A DNA stretch of 64,000 nucleotides from Streptomyces aurantiacus (GTDB lineage Bacteria > Actinomycetota > Actinomycetes > Streptomycetales > Streptomycetaceae). The notes below the pieces were generated by a model. The model had not been told where the DNA came from, did no database searches, and saw only the letters and a list, made by a program, of their open reading frames with translations. Below, in pieces: positions 44,101-51,896 of this stretch. Location: NCBI RefSeq assembly GCF_027107535.1, contig NZ_CP114283.1:2604001-2668000 (forward strand), written 5' to 3'. Within the stretch, counting starts at the first letter, position 1. The number at the start of each line of letters is the position of its first letter. The translations under genes were made by a program, and so were the position numbers.

Positions 44101-45062
44101 ATCAGCGAGGCACAGGCCACGACGGTGGCCTCGGTGGGCCCGTAGGTGTTCCACACCTCGCGCCCCTCGGTGACCAGGCGCTGCGCCAGCTCGGGCGGGC
44201 AGGCCTCACCGCCGAAGATCAGCAGCCGTACCTCGTTGAGCGCCTCCGGCTCCCACAGGGCGGCCAGCGTCGGCACGGTGGAGACGACGGTGATCTCCTG
44301 CTCGACCAGCCAGGGCCCCAGATCGGCGCCGCTGCGCACCTGGGAGCGCGGTACGGGCACCAGGCAGGCCCCGTACCGCCAGGCCAGCCACATCTCCTCG
44401 CAGGAGGCGTCGAAGGCGACGGAGAGACCCGCCATGACCCTGTCACCCGGGCCGATCGGGTCCTCGGTCAGGAACAGCCCGGCCTCGGCGTCCACGAAGG
44501 CGGCGGCGCTGCGGTGGCTGACGGCCACGCCCTTGGGCCTGCCGGTGGAACCGGACGTGAAGATGATCCACGCGTCGTGCTCGACCCCGGGGCGTGCGGC
44601 GGGCGCCTCGCTGCGCCCCCGCACGGTCAGCTCGTGCCCGGCTCCGACGACGGCCCGGACGTCGGCCTCCCCGAAGACCAGCTCGGCCCGCTCGTCCGGG
44701 TCCTCGGCGTCCACCGGCACATAGGCGGCTCCGGCGGCCAGCACGGCGAGGACGGCGACGTACAGCCCGTTGGTGCCAGAGGGGACGCGCACGCCGACCC
44801 GGTCCCCGAGGCCCACCCCGGCGGCGCCGAGCCGCCGGCGCAGGGCCTCGACCTCGACGGCCAGGGCGCGGTAGGTGAGGCTGCGGCGGCCGTCGTCCAG
44901 CGCGGGCTCGTCGGGACAGGCCCGCACGGAGGCGTCGAAGACGTCGACGAGTGTGCGCGGTGAGGGCGCGGAGGAGGCGGAGAAGCGCGCCCGGCCGCCG
45001 AACTCCGCCCGGACCTCGTCGTCGGACAACGAGAGCGCGGGGCCTTGCTGGAGGGCTGCCAT
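41187..45062 (-). CDS. Pls/PosA-family nonribosomal peptide synthetase
   Basis: The product has 1291 residues in one membrane-bound chain. The adenylation domain spans about residues 40-500: A3 IIFTSGSTGRPKG (166-178), A5 NTYGPTEAT, A7 YRSGDLV, A10 Lys494 in RTSGKVDRNAL. A thiolation domain has Ser549 in FFAIGGGSL. Next come paired membrane helices (from about 605) and three tandem C-terminal blocks with hexapeptide-like repeats (IGPVKVGAHAVVGTRSILFPGARVG; IGRGAEVSTVLALPSLTTVGDGAF; IGKGVWVESYWLPETDLVTLED). No condensation domain is present, as in epsilon-poly-L-lysine synthetase. The monomer is not known. GAGGACC lies before the ATG. Confidence 0.9.
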   Translation of the reverse strand: MAALQQGPALSLSDDEVRAEFGGRARFSASSAPSPRTLVDVFDASVRACPDEPALDDGRRSLTYRALAVEVEALRRRLGAAGVGLGDRVGVRVPSGTNGLYVAVLAVLAAGAAYVPVDAEDPDERAELVFGEADVRAVVGAGHELTVRGRSEAPAARPGVEHDAWIIFTSGSTGRPKGVAVSHRSAAAFVDAEAGLFLTEDPIGPGDRVMAGLSVAFDASCEEMWLAWRYGACLVPVPRSQVRSGADLGPWLVEQEITVVSTVPTLAALWEPEALNEVRLLIFGGEACPPELAQRLVTEGREVWNTYGPTEATVVACASLMSGEEPIRIGLPLDGWELAVVDEAGEPVAMGASGQLVIGGVGLARYLDPEKDAEKYAPLDSLGWERAYRSGDLVKAEPEGLIFLGRADEQIKLGGRRIELGEVDAALQALPGVAGAAAAVRTARGGNQLLVGYVVTQDGWDRAAAVEKLRTELPAALVPLLAPVAELPTRTSGKVDRNALPWPLEGLETGGPAEQLYGTEAWLAEQWSEVLGIPVGSARDDFFAIGGGSLAAAQLTTRLRTRYPSAAVLDVYQQPVLRKLARHLERSAQGDGAERVIVPVPLRAKVVQLLLLVPLFALLGLRWTVALAALGNTLHWFGAYPWAPTASWWLVVPCAALLFSPPGRLAIAAGGARLLLRNVTPGRYPRGGGVHLRLWTAERLAEFSGATSLTGSWLERYARALGAKVGPDVDLHSLPPVTGMLKLGRGAAVESEVDLSGHWLDGDRLEIGPVKVGAHAVVGTRSILFPGARVGKRAEVAPGSAVSGQVPTGQRWAGAPAVKLGKAKRDWPKERPQKGTYWRAMYGATGFALSALPLVAGFAALLVVSLFVAPDAGLAAALRGAAVALVPATLAFGLAYALILLVAVRLLSLGLRPGTHPTHSRIGWQAWTVTQLMDRSRETLFPLYAGLVTPVWLRLLGMRIGRGAEVSTVLALPSLTTVGDGAFLADDTLTAPYELGGGWMRIGRAEIGRRAFLGNSGMTAPGRSVPDGGLVGVLSATPKKAKKGSSYLGLPPVKLPRSAQGGDQSLTYDPPARLLWARGLVELCRIVPVFCSAALAVLTVAALSALGAWAWALAGVVLLGAGAAAGLLSVLAKWLLVGRHRAGEHPLWSGFVWRNELADTFVEVVAVPWLAGSVPGTPVLNLWLRALGARIGKGVWVESYWLPETDLVTLEDAATVNRGCVLQTHLFHDRILRTDTVVLREGATLGPGGIVLPGSSVGARSTLGPASLVMAAETVPDDTRWLGNPIEAWRP

Positions 45063-45322
45063 CGGGTCCTCACATGTCGTTCCCGGATCCTCCGGGGGAG
45101 CCGGCGGGCCCGCAGGTATGCCTGGGGATATTCCGGTCAGCTCCGAACAAGCGTGGAATTTTAGTACGACGCTAGCCGCGGACCTGCGCCGCAGCCATGC
45201 GAACAGGCCTTTCGAGGGGCCCGGCGGGGCGGGGCCGACTCTCTGACATGGGGATATGTCATCCTGACGAGATCTATCCCACATGTGGCCGGAACCCGGT
45301 TCCGGGGGGTGTCACGGGCAAC
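45063..45322. other. Promoter region of the synthetase gene
   Basis: There is no gene here. A perfect dyad TGACAT-N6-ATGTCA lies at 45244-45261. An A+T-rich stretch, GGAATTTTAGTACGACG (45152-45168), is the best promoter candidate for the synthetase on the minus strand. Confidence 0.5.
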
Positions 45323-45359
45323 GAACGAGGGCCGCGACCAGTGGTCGCGGCCCTCGTTC
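45323..45359. terminator. Terminator hairpin of tRNA-Leu
   Basis: A perfect palindrome with 18-base arms around a single G (opening to a small loop in practice) begins eight bases beyond the 3' end of the tRNA gene, read on the minus strand. It insulates the tRNA from the synthetase promoter. Confidence 0.85.
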
Positions 45360-45367
45360 ATCTCGTG

Positions 45368-45452
45368 TGTCCGAGGGGGGACTTGAACCCCCACGCCCGA
45401 TAAAGGGCACTAGCACCTCAAGCTAGCGCGTCTGCCATTCCGCCACCCGGAC
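45368..45452 (-). tRNA. tRNA-Leu (anticodon GAG)
   Basis: The gene is 85 bases long and can be folded by eye. The acceptor is GTCCGGG with CTCGGAC (one G-U pair). The anticodon stem is CTAGC/GCTAG with loop TTGAGGT, giving anticodon GAG (codons CUC/CUU). A long variable arm (TGCCCTTTATCGGGCG) and a T-arm GGGGGTTCAAGTCCCCC follow. The discriminator is A, and CCA is not encoded. It is not bldA, which has anticodon UAA. Confidence 0.95.
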
Positions 45453-45638
45453 AAGGTGTCTGTCGCGCGGGGTTCCCCTCGCGGCGACGAAGGAAACATT
45501 ACCAGGCTTTCCAGACCACCCGATCACGGGCCGTCGGGGCGTGAACGGCCTGTGACGGGCCGGGTCCGCCCTTGGGGCCGGAGGTCCGGAGAGGGAGGAT
45601 GGGAGGGACCGCCAGCAGGGACCGTGGGAGGAAGCAGC

Positions 45639-46964
45639 GTGAGCGAGCCGGACACGACCAAGGGCATCACGGGTGAGGACGAGGTCGTCGACCTCTGCCG
45701 CGAGCTGATCCAGATCGACACCAGCAACTACGGCGACCACTCGGGCCCGGGTGAGCGCAAGGCCGCCGAGTACGTCGCGGAGAAGCTCGCCGAGGTGGGC
45801 CTCGAACCGCAGATCTTCGAGTCGCACCAAGGCCGTGCCTCGACGGTGGTCAGGATCGAGGGGGAGGACCGCTCGCGGCCCGGACTGCTCATTCACGGCC
45901 ACACCGACGTCGTACCGGCGAACGCCCAGGACTGGACGCACCACCCGTTCTCCGGCGAGATCGCCGACGGCTGTGTGTGGGGCCGGGGCGCGGTCGACAT
46001 GAAGGACATGGACGCGATGACCCTCGCGGTCGTCCGCGACCGGATGCGCGGCGGTCGCAAGCCTCCCCGGGACCTCGTACTGGCCTTCCTGGCGGACGAG
46101 GAGGCGGGCGGCAAGTTCGGCGCCAAGCACCTCGTCACCAAGCACCCCGACCTCTTCGAGGGCGTGACCGAGGCGATCGGCGAGGTCGGCGGGTTCTCCT
46201 TCACGGTCAACGAGAAGCTGCGGCTGTATCTCGTGGAGACCGCGCAGAAGGGCATGCACTGGATGAAGCTGACCGTGGACGGCACCGCCGGGCACGGTTC
46301 GATGATCCACCGGGACAACGCGATCACCGAACTGTCCGAGGCCGTCGGACGGCTCGGCCGGCACAAGTTCCCGGTGCGCGTGACGAAGACGCTGCGGCAC
46401 TTCCTCGACGAACTCGGCGACGCGCTGGGCACCGAGCTCGACCCGGAGAACATGGACGCGACGCTCGCCAAGCTCGGCGGCATCGCCAAGCTCATCGGCG
46501 CCTCGCTGCAGAACACGGCCAACCCGACGCAGCTGGGCGCGGGCTACAAGGTGAACGTGATCCCGGGCCAGGCGACCGCGCACGTCGACGCCCGCTATCT
46601 GCCGGGCTACGAGGAGGAGTTCCTCGCCGACCTGGACCGCATCCTCGGCCCGAACGTGAAGCGCGAGGACGTGCACGCCGACAAGGCCCTGGAGACCACC
46701 TTCGACGGGGCCCTCGTGGACGCCATGCAGACCGCGCTGTCCGCCGAGGACCCGATCGCCCGGGCCGTCCCGTACATGCTCTCCGCCGGCACCGACGCCA
46801 AGTCCTTCGACGACCTCGGCATCCGCTGCTTCGGCTTCGCACCGCTGAAGCTGCCGCCGGAGCTGGACTTCGCCGGAATGTTCCACGGTGTCGACGAGCG
46901 GGTGCCGGTCGACGCCCTGAAGTTCGGAGTGCGGGTGCTCGACCGCTTCATCGAGGCGTCCTGA
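45639..46964 (+). CDS. M20-family zinc metallopeptidase
   Basis: The product has 441 residues. Metal ligands lie in LLIHGHTDVVPAN (His), WGRGAVDMKD (bridging Asp) and the catalytic/ligand pair in FLADEEAGGKFGAK. The dimerisation domain is inserted after VETAQKGMHWMKLTVDGTAGHGSM, and the final His lies in FHGVDERVPVDAL. The family cleaves dipeptides or acyl-amino acids. GTG 45639 follows GGGAGGAAG; the longer frame crosses the tRNA 5' region and is rejected. It has its own promoter region next to the divergent tRNA gene. Confidence 0.9.
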   Translation: MSEPDTTKGITGEDEVVDLCRELIQIDTSNYGDHSGPGERKAAEYVAEKLAEVGLEPQIFESHQGRASTVVRIEGEDRSRPGLLIHGHTDVVPANAQDWTHHPFSGEIADGCVWGRGAVDMKDMDAMTLAVVRDRMRGGRKPPRDLVLAFLADEEAGGKFGAKHLVTKHPDLFEGVTEAIGEVGGFSFTVNEKLRLYLVETAQKGMHWMKLTVDGTAGHGSMIHRDNAITELSEAVGRLGRHKFPVRVTKTLRHFLDELGDALGTELDPENMDATLAKLGGIAKLIGASLQNTANPTQLGAGYKVNVIPGQATAHVDARYLPGYEEEFLADLDRILGPNVKREDVHADKALETTFDGALVDAMQTALSAEDPIARAVPYMLSAGTDAKSFDDLGIRCFGFAPLKLPPELDFAGMFHGVDERVPVDALKFGVRVLDRFIEAS

Positions 46965-47103
46965 GGCATACCGAACCGCGAGGCGTCCTGAATTAACCCG
47001 CTGAAACGACACTCCAATAATCGCCAGCGCGTACGGAGTCGACTGAGAAGAGTGAATGCGCTCATAGGCTCGTAGCCCTATTACTCCCTCCTCGTTACTG
47101 GTG

Positions 47104-47128
47104 ATGTGATCCGCGGCTGGGATCACAT
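47104..47128. promoter_or_regulatory. Perfect inverted repeat in the chaplin leader
   Basis: ATGTGATCC-N7-GGATCACAT has perfect 9-base arms. It lies eight bases before the AAGGAGG site of the short chaplin gene. It can be a protein-binding site or a hairpin in the mRNA leader. Confidence 0.6.
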
Positions 47129-47147
47129 TTGCCTACAAGGAGGAATA

Positions 47148-47381
47148 ATGATCAAGAAGATCGTCGCCGCTGCGGCTGCCACGGGTGGCCTGGTTCTCGC
47201 TGGTGCGGGTATGGCGGTTGCCGACGCCGGTGCTCAGGGTGCTGCCGTGCACTCGCCCGGTGTGCTTTCGGGCAACGTCATCCAGGCGCCCATCCACGTG
47301 CCGGTGAACGTCTGCGGCAACACGGTCTCCGTGATCGGGCTGCTGAACCCCGCCTTCGGCAACACCTGCGTCAACGCCTGA
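47148..47381 (+). CDS. chpH: Short chaplin, ChpH-like
   Basis: The 77-residue precursor has a signal peptide to about residue 28 (MIKKIVAAAAATGGLVLAGAGMAVA) and one chaplin domain (SPGVLSGNVIQAPIHVPVNVCGNTVSVIGLLNPAFGNTC) with its two cysteines. The mature protein is secreted and assembles into amyloid-like fibrils on aerial hyphae and spores. The ATG has a strong AAGGAGG site. The neighbouring gene is a long chaplin, the same pairing as chpH/chpC in S. coelicolor. A long inverted repeat is in the leader; BldN-type control is known for chaplins but no box was recognised here. Confidence 0.93.
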   Translation: MIKKIVAAAAATGGLVLAGAGMAVADAGAQGAAVHSPGVLSGNVIQAPIHVPVNVCGNTVSVIGLLNPAFGNTCVNA

Positions 47382-47562
47382 CGTTGTACTCACCTCATGA
47401 AGGCCTGCATTCCATGAAGGTCTGAAGTCATGAGGGTCTGAGTCCGCGGCCCCGGAGTGCGCGCCATGCGCTCCGGGGCCGCAGACATTCCGTATTGCGC
47501 GCCCGCGCGTCCGGCGCGTGCGCGTTCCTGATGCAACAGGGCTCACAAGGCAGGGAAAAGCT

Positions 47563-48315
47563 ATGCGACAGGTCACCCGCAAAGGTCTGATGACGGTGGC
47601 GGCCGCTACCGGGGTCCTCGCCGCCACCGGCGGTTACGCGCACGCCGACTCGGGGGCGCACGGCACCGCTTCGGACTCCCCGGGCGTACTCTCCGGGAAC
47701 TCGGTGCAGGCGCCGGTGCACGCGCCGGTCAATGTCTGCGGCAACACCGTGAACGTGGTCGGGCTGCTCAATCCGGCGGTCGGCAACAAGTGCGCCAACA
47801 AGGGCGGTGGCTCCGGCCATCACGGGAGCGGTGGCTCGGGTCATCACGGGCCGGGCGGTGGATCGCAGGCCGGGGGGCACACCGGTGACTCGCCCGGCGT
47901 CGGCTCCGGCAACCACGTGCAGGTCCCGGTGGACGTGCCGGTCAATGTCTGCGGCAACGGCATCTCCGTCGGCGGCATCGGCAACGCGACCACGGGCAAT
48001 GCCTGTGGGAACACCGAGGACGGGCACGCAGTGACGCCTCCCGGGCACGGGGAGCCGAACACTCCGGGCAAGCCGGGAGACCCGGGCAACCCCGGTGATC
48101 CGGGAGACCCGGGCCGGCCCGGTGGTCCCAAGAGCGGGAACCCGCACGGCTCGAACCCGAACGACCTGGACGCCCAGGCCGTCGGCCGCCCCGACGGATC
48201 CGCGCAGCTCGCGCAGACCGGCGGCGACCTGCCGCTCGGCCTCGCGCTGCCGATGGGCGCGGGCGCACTCCTCATGGGCGCCGTGATCTACCGCAAGGCA
48301 CGTGCCTCGGCATGA
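47563..48315 (+). CDS. chpC: Long chaplin with sortase signal, ChpC-like
   Basis: The 250-residue precursor has a signal peptide, then two chaplin domains (SPGVLSGNSVQAPVHAPVNVCGNTVNVVGLLNP and SPGVGSGNHVQVPVDVPVNVCGNGISVGGIGN). They are joined by a Gly/His/Ser-rich linker. A collagen-like Gly-x-Pro/Asp stretch (PGKPGDPGNPGDPGDPGRPG) leads to the LAQTG sortase signal near the C-terminus, a hydrophobic helix and a basic tail. It would be anchored to the cell wall by a class E sortase. AGGGAAA lies before the ATG. The gene follows chpH by about 180 bases. Confidence 0.93.
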   Translation: MRQVTRKGLMTVAAATGVLAATGGYAHADSGAHGTASDSPGVLSGNSVQAPVHAPVNVCGNTVNVVGLLNPAVGNKCANKGGGSGHHGSGGSGHHGPGGGSQAGGHTGDSPGVGSGNHVQVPVDVPVNVCGNGISVGGIGNATTGNACGNTEDGHAVTPPGHGEPNTPGKPGDPGNPGDPGDPGRPGGPKSGNPHGSNPNDLDAQAVGRPDGSAQLAQTGGDLPLGLALPMGAGALLMGAVIYRKARASA

Positions 48316-48322
48316 AGCCGAC

Positions 48323-48355
48323 GCCATGACGCCCAAAACGGTGTCATGGCATGAC
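48323..48355. other. Overlapping inverted repeats after chpC
   Basis: GCCATGAC (48323-48330) pairs with GTCATGGC (48343-48350) across a 12-base loop. The second arm can instead pair with CATGAC at 48350-48355 (GTCATGGCATGAC). Two exclusive hairpins are possible. Confidence 0.5.
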
Positions 48356-48398
48356 ACATCGCCCCGGGGTGAGGGCTTGCATCCCCCGAGCAGGTCCG

Positions 48399-48432
48399 AC
48401 GGAGCGGGCCCCGCGCGCGGGGCCCGCTCCGT
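48399..48432. terminator. 34-base perfect palindrome, bidirectional terminator
   Basis: Every base from 48399 to 48432 pairs, centred on GCGCGC, and TT follows the palindrome. It separates chpC (plus) from the convergent DUF5703 gene (minus) and fits a terminator for both. Confidence 0.9.
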
Positions 48433-48447
48433 TTCAGCCGTCCCGCG

Positions 48448-48636
48448 TCACCATGTGGCGCGAACCTGGCGAATGATCCGTCGGCGCAACCGCACCCTGC
48501 GGCTGCCGTCCCGGTGCAGGCTGAGACGGTCCAACTCCCAGTGCCCGTACTCAGCATGGTCCGTCAGCAGGCGTGCCGCTTCCTTGCGGGAGACCCCGCG
48601 CGGCACATACACGTCGACAAATTCGTATTCCGGCAT
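48448..48636 (-). CDS. DUF5703 family small protein
   Basis: The product has 62 residues: MPEYEFVDVYVPRGVSRKEAARLLTDHAEYGHWELDRLSLHRDGSRRVRLRRRI, a conserved actinobacterial small basic protein. Codon use and family pattern make it real despite its size. It has no known role. It is divergent from the 48684 gene, with only 47 bases between them. Confidence 0.8.
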   Translation of the reverse strand: MPEYEFVDVYVPRGVSRKEAARLLTDHAEYGHWELDRLSLHRDGSRRVRLRRRIIRQVRATW

Positions 48637-48683
48637 CGCATCTATTGTGCGTGCGGAGGCCCTGTACGGATAGCGTCTGCCCT

Positions 48684-49403
48684 ATGTCTGATGCTGCGCA
48701 GCCCACCGCTGCCGAGGTACGCGCCGCCGCCGAGGCGGTCAAGACCGCGCTCGACCGCCACCTGGCGGCGGTCGAGCGCAGGTCGGGTGAGGACGACCCG
48801 GCCGTCTACGAGGCGTTCAACGAGCTGGCCGCGGCCGCCGAGGAGTACGACGAGCTCCTCTACGACCGCTATGACGAGGTCACTCCCTTCGAGATCCCCG
48901 GCTCGGACGACGCGCTCCCGCCGTACACGGGGCCGGAGGAGCCCAACTCGCTGAGCGTGCTGATCCGCCGGGACTACGCGGTGGCGGAGCCGCAGCGGCT
49001 GCTGGCGCAGGCCCAGCGCGTCGAGGCCGTGGAGGAGTCCGGTGCGGTGACGGCGGGCTTCGACGCCGAGTCCGGGACCGTGCACGGCGCGCTCGGTGTC
49101 CTCTTCGGCGAGTTCGAGCCCGACGAGATCGCCTCCCGGCACAAGGAGTTCGGCCTGGAGGAGGGCGACTCCACGCTGTGGGTGACCGCCTCGGACGAAC
49201 AGGCCGAACCGGGTGAGTGGCTGGAGGCCCCGTTCGACCAGGCCGACACCCACCAGGTGGTGTGCCGCTTCGATGTCAGTGCCGTCTTCGACGACGACGC
49301 CGAGGACGACCTCGATGACGACCCGGACGACGCCGTCGAGCCGGAACTCGAAGCCGTGCTCGGCGGGGACGAGGACCTGGAGAGGACGGACGCGGACCGC
49401 TGA
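48684..49403 (+). CDS. Conserved acidic protein of unknown function
   Basis: The product has 239 residues and is strongly acidic, with a C-terminal run of Asp (DDDAEDDLDDDPDDAVEPELE). The N-terminal half is helical (TAAEVRAAAEAVKTALDRHLAAVERRSGED; VYEAFNELAAAAEEYDELLYDRYDE). No known domain is recognised. TAGCGT lies seven bases before the ATG, so the mRNA is probably leaderless. It is convergent with the RecD2-like gene. Confidence 0.72.
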   Translation: MSDAAQPTAAEVRAAAEAVKTALDRHLAAVERRSGEDDPAVYEAFNELAAAAEEYDELLYDRYDEVTPFEIPGSDDALPPYTGPEEPNSLSVLIRRDYAVAEPQRLLAQAQRVEAVEESGAVTAGFDAESGTVHGALGVLFGEFEPDEIASRHKEFGLEEGDSTLWVTASDEQAEPGEWLEAPFDQADTHQVVCRFDVSAVFDDDAEDDLDDDPDDAVEPELEAVLGGDEDLERTDADR

Positions 49404-49499
49404 CGGTCCGCTGTCACCCACGGTGGCGGCCGCCGGGCTCCTCTGCCCGCCGGCCGCCACCGGTGCGTCCGGGGCCGTGGACCCCGCCGGTGACGGGAC

Positions 49500-51896
49500 T
49501 CAGCCCGACGCCGGCACCTGGGCCGCGATCAGGGCGGACAGCCTGGTCGTACGGGGCTTCGCGGCGACCTCCGCGACCGCGCGCGGCAGCGCCTGCTCCA
49601 CACCGTGGACCACGGAGAGGTGCCGGCCGGCGCGGCCGAAGGCGGTGTAGACCCAGGGCCTGGAGAGCGCTTGGCCGGCGTCGCCGGGAAGCACCACGAC
49701 CGCGGCGGGCCAGCGGACCCCGACCGCCTGGTGGGCGGTGAGCGCCCAGCCGTGCCGCACGGTCTGCTCCACCCGCTCCTTCGGTACGACGACGGGCGCG
49801 CCCGCGCACTGCAGATGCAGCCCGTCGGCGTCGGCCTTCACCACCTGGCCCGGGACCGAACGGCCCGGCGCGGGGGAGTGGACGATCCGGTCGCCCGGGT
49901 CGAAGCCGCCGAAGCGCCCGGAGCCCGGATTGAGCCGCTCCTTCAGCGCGGCGTTGAGCACCCGGGTGCCCGCCGCGCCGCCGTGGCCCAGAGTGATCAC
50001 CTGTGTCTGTTCGGCCGGAATGCCGATCGCGCGCGGCACCGAGTCGGCGACCAGCTGCACGGTGCGGTGGACCGCCTCCCCGGCGTCACGCACCGGGATG
50101 ATCACCACTTCCTTGCCGGGGGCCTCGACCTGGTTCAGCTCGCCGATGCCGATGCCCGAGACCAGTTCGCCGACGGGGCCGGGATCAGGGGTCCGCGAGG
50201 CGATCTGCGGGCACACCCGGGCGGCGAGCAGATCCGCGAAGACCCGCCCGGGGCCCGCCGACCACAGCACACCGGGGTCCCCGCTCAACACGAGCCGGGC
50301 GCCGTCGGGCAGCGACTCGGCGAGCATGGCCGCGCTCTCCACGTCGAGCTGCGGAGCGTCGAGCACGACGAGGAGGTCGGTCCGGAGCATGCCGTCCGAG
50401 TCCCGCCCCGGGCCCTCCGCGCCGGTCAGGAGGCCGGCGACGGTGGTCACGCCCGCGTCGGCCGGATCGCCGCCGGACGGTCCACGGCCGGGGTTCCCGG
50501 ACGCTTCGCCCGATGCTCCGGCCGTGCCGCCCTGCGGCGGGCCGGGTGCGTCCGTGTCCGGGCCGGACTGCGACGGCGGGTGCGTGGCCGAGGCCGCGGT
50601 CCGCGCCTGCTGCGCGGCGGCGATCAGCGCGGCGAAGTCCCGGCGGCCGTCCGCGCTGTGCGTGGCGGCGCACACCCGCAGGCCGAGCGAGCGGGCGGCC
50701 GCCACCAGGGACGCGGGCTCGGCGCGGGACGCCTCGCCGCCGGTGTGCAGCACGAGACCGTGGCCCGCGACCGCCCGGATCAGTTCGGCGGCGGAGCCGG
50801 TCGCGGCCGACTCCCAGGCCTTGGCAGGACCGTCCTCCTTGGGCAGTGCGTTGACCACCCGGGCGAGCCCGTCGGCGAGGCTCTCCTCGGCGAGTGCGTA
50901 CCGCTCCAGTCCGATGAGGACGCGCACCGGGCGTACCTCCTCGCCCTCGTCGCTCTCCTCACCCTCGGCGTCGTCGTCCTCCTCGGACCGCCGGGGGGCC
51001 GGGGGTGCGCCGGGCTCGTCCAGCGCGTCCTGGAACACCAGGGCGTCGCCCTCGGCCAGGGCGCTCTGCACGGCGGCGTCGGGGTCGGGAACCGAGCGCT
51101 GCGCGAGCGCGGCGTGCAGGGCCGGGGCCTCCAGGGCGGTGTGTCCCGCCAGGGCCGCCTGTTCGAGGAGCCACACGGTGACCGCCCGGCCCCGCCGCTC
51201 GTCGTCCGGCCCGCACTCCGCGCCCAGCAGGGCCCGGGCGAACCCGTCCGCCTGCTCGGGCCGCACCCCCGCCACGCGCAGCAACTGCCAGGGATCCTCG
51301 CCCAGTCGGCCGTCCGCTCCCTCGCCGAGGGTGGCGGCGGTCTGCGGCGCCAGCGTCTCGGGTGCGCCGCCCCGGACCAGCACCGCGCGCACCGCGTCGA
51401 CGGACTCGGGGGCCATCGACGCCGGCATGCCGGAGGGCGTGGGCTGCGGGCGCCGCACCGGCTCCGGCGCGACCCTGCGCGGCGCGGGCTCCTGCTCACT
51501 GAAGACGCTCGCCGGGGGCTTCTCGCCGCTCTCCACCGCTCGGACGGCCGCGAGCAGGTCGGCGGCCTTCCCGCTCAGTCCCGTCCCGGCCCGGACCGGT
51601 CCCGTCTTCTCCGCCTTCCGCTGCTCGATCCGCTCCCGCAGCTCCCGCTGCGCGGCCAGCTCGGCCTCGGCCTCGGACAACTGGACCGCGCCTTCGGTGG
51701 CGGCGGTGCCGTCGGCGGCGCCGCCCTCCGGGGCCTCGCCGTCCGCCGCGCCCTCGGCCGAGTCGCCCTCACCCGTGCCCGGTGCGGCGGCGCCGGTGTC
51801 CGGTCGAGCCCCCGCGCCGGGCCCTGTGGACTCGGGGGCCGCGCTCGGCGTCCCCGGCTCGGCTTCCTCCGCGGCGGCGGACGGCTCCGTGGTCAC
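49500..51896 (-). CDS. RecD2-like helicase homologue with degraded ATPase motifs
   Basis: The product has 798 residues. The N-terminal third is low complexity and acidic. The rest follows RecD2: a helix-hairpin-helix-type region (LAPQTAATLGEGADGRLGEDPWQLLRVAGVRPEQADGFARALLG) and two RecA-like domains. Walker A is replaced by VLHTGGEASRAEP, motif II by VVLDAPQLD, and the motif VI Arg region by YTAFGRAGR. Motif III (LVLSGDPGVLWSAGPG) and LTAHQAVGVRWPAAVVVLPG are kept. It is therefore unlikely to hydrolyse ATP as a helicase. GTG 51896 overlaps the stop of the aldo/keto reductase (GTGA). Confidence 0.83.
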   Translation of the reverse strand: MTTEPSAAAEEAEPGTPSAAPESTGPGAGARPDTGAAAPGTGEGDSAEGAADGEAPEGGAADGTAATEGAVQLSEAEAELAAQRELRERIEQRKAEKTGPVRAGTGLSGKAADLLAAVRAVESGEKPPASVFSEQEPAPRRVAPEPVRRPQPTPSGMPASMAPESVDAVRAVLVRGGAPETLAPQTAATLGEGADGRLGEDPWQLLRVAGVRPEQADGFARALLGAECGPDDERRGRAVTVWLLEQAALAGHTALEAPALHAALAQRSVPDPDAAVQSALAEGDALVFQDALDEPGAPPAPRRSEEDDDAEGEESDEGEEVRPVRVLIGLERYALAEESLADGLARVVNALPKEDGPAKAWESAATGSAAELIRAVAGHGLVLHTGGEASRAEPASLVAAARSLGLRVCAATHSADGRRDFAALIAAAQQARTAASATHPPSQSGPDTDAPGPPQGGTAGASGEASGNPGRGPSGGDPADAGVTTVAGLLTGAEGPGRDSDGMLRTDLLVVLDAPQLDVESAAMLAESLPDGARLVLSGDPGVLWSAGPGRVFADLLAARVCPQIASRTPDPGPVGELVSGIGIGELNQVEAPGKEVVIIPVRDAGEAVHRTVQLVADSVPRAIGIPAEQTQVITLGHGGAAGTRVLNAALKERLNPGSGRFGGFDPGDRIVHSPAPGRSVPGQVVKADADGLHLQCAGAPVVVPKERVEQTVRHGWALTAHQAVGVRWPAAVVVLPGDAGQALSRPWVYTAFGRAGRHLSVVHGVEQALPRAVAEVAAKPRTTRLSALIAAQVPASG

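Noticed and set aside
41121..44963. A 1280-residue open frame on the plus strand, antisense to the synthetase gene
   Set aside because: It is an effect of high third-position GC; composition is His/Arg/Gln/Pro-rich without domains, while the minus strand encodes a complete Pls/PosA protein.
45368..45452. bldA tRNA
   Set aside because: The anticodon is GAG, not UAA.
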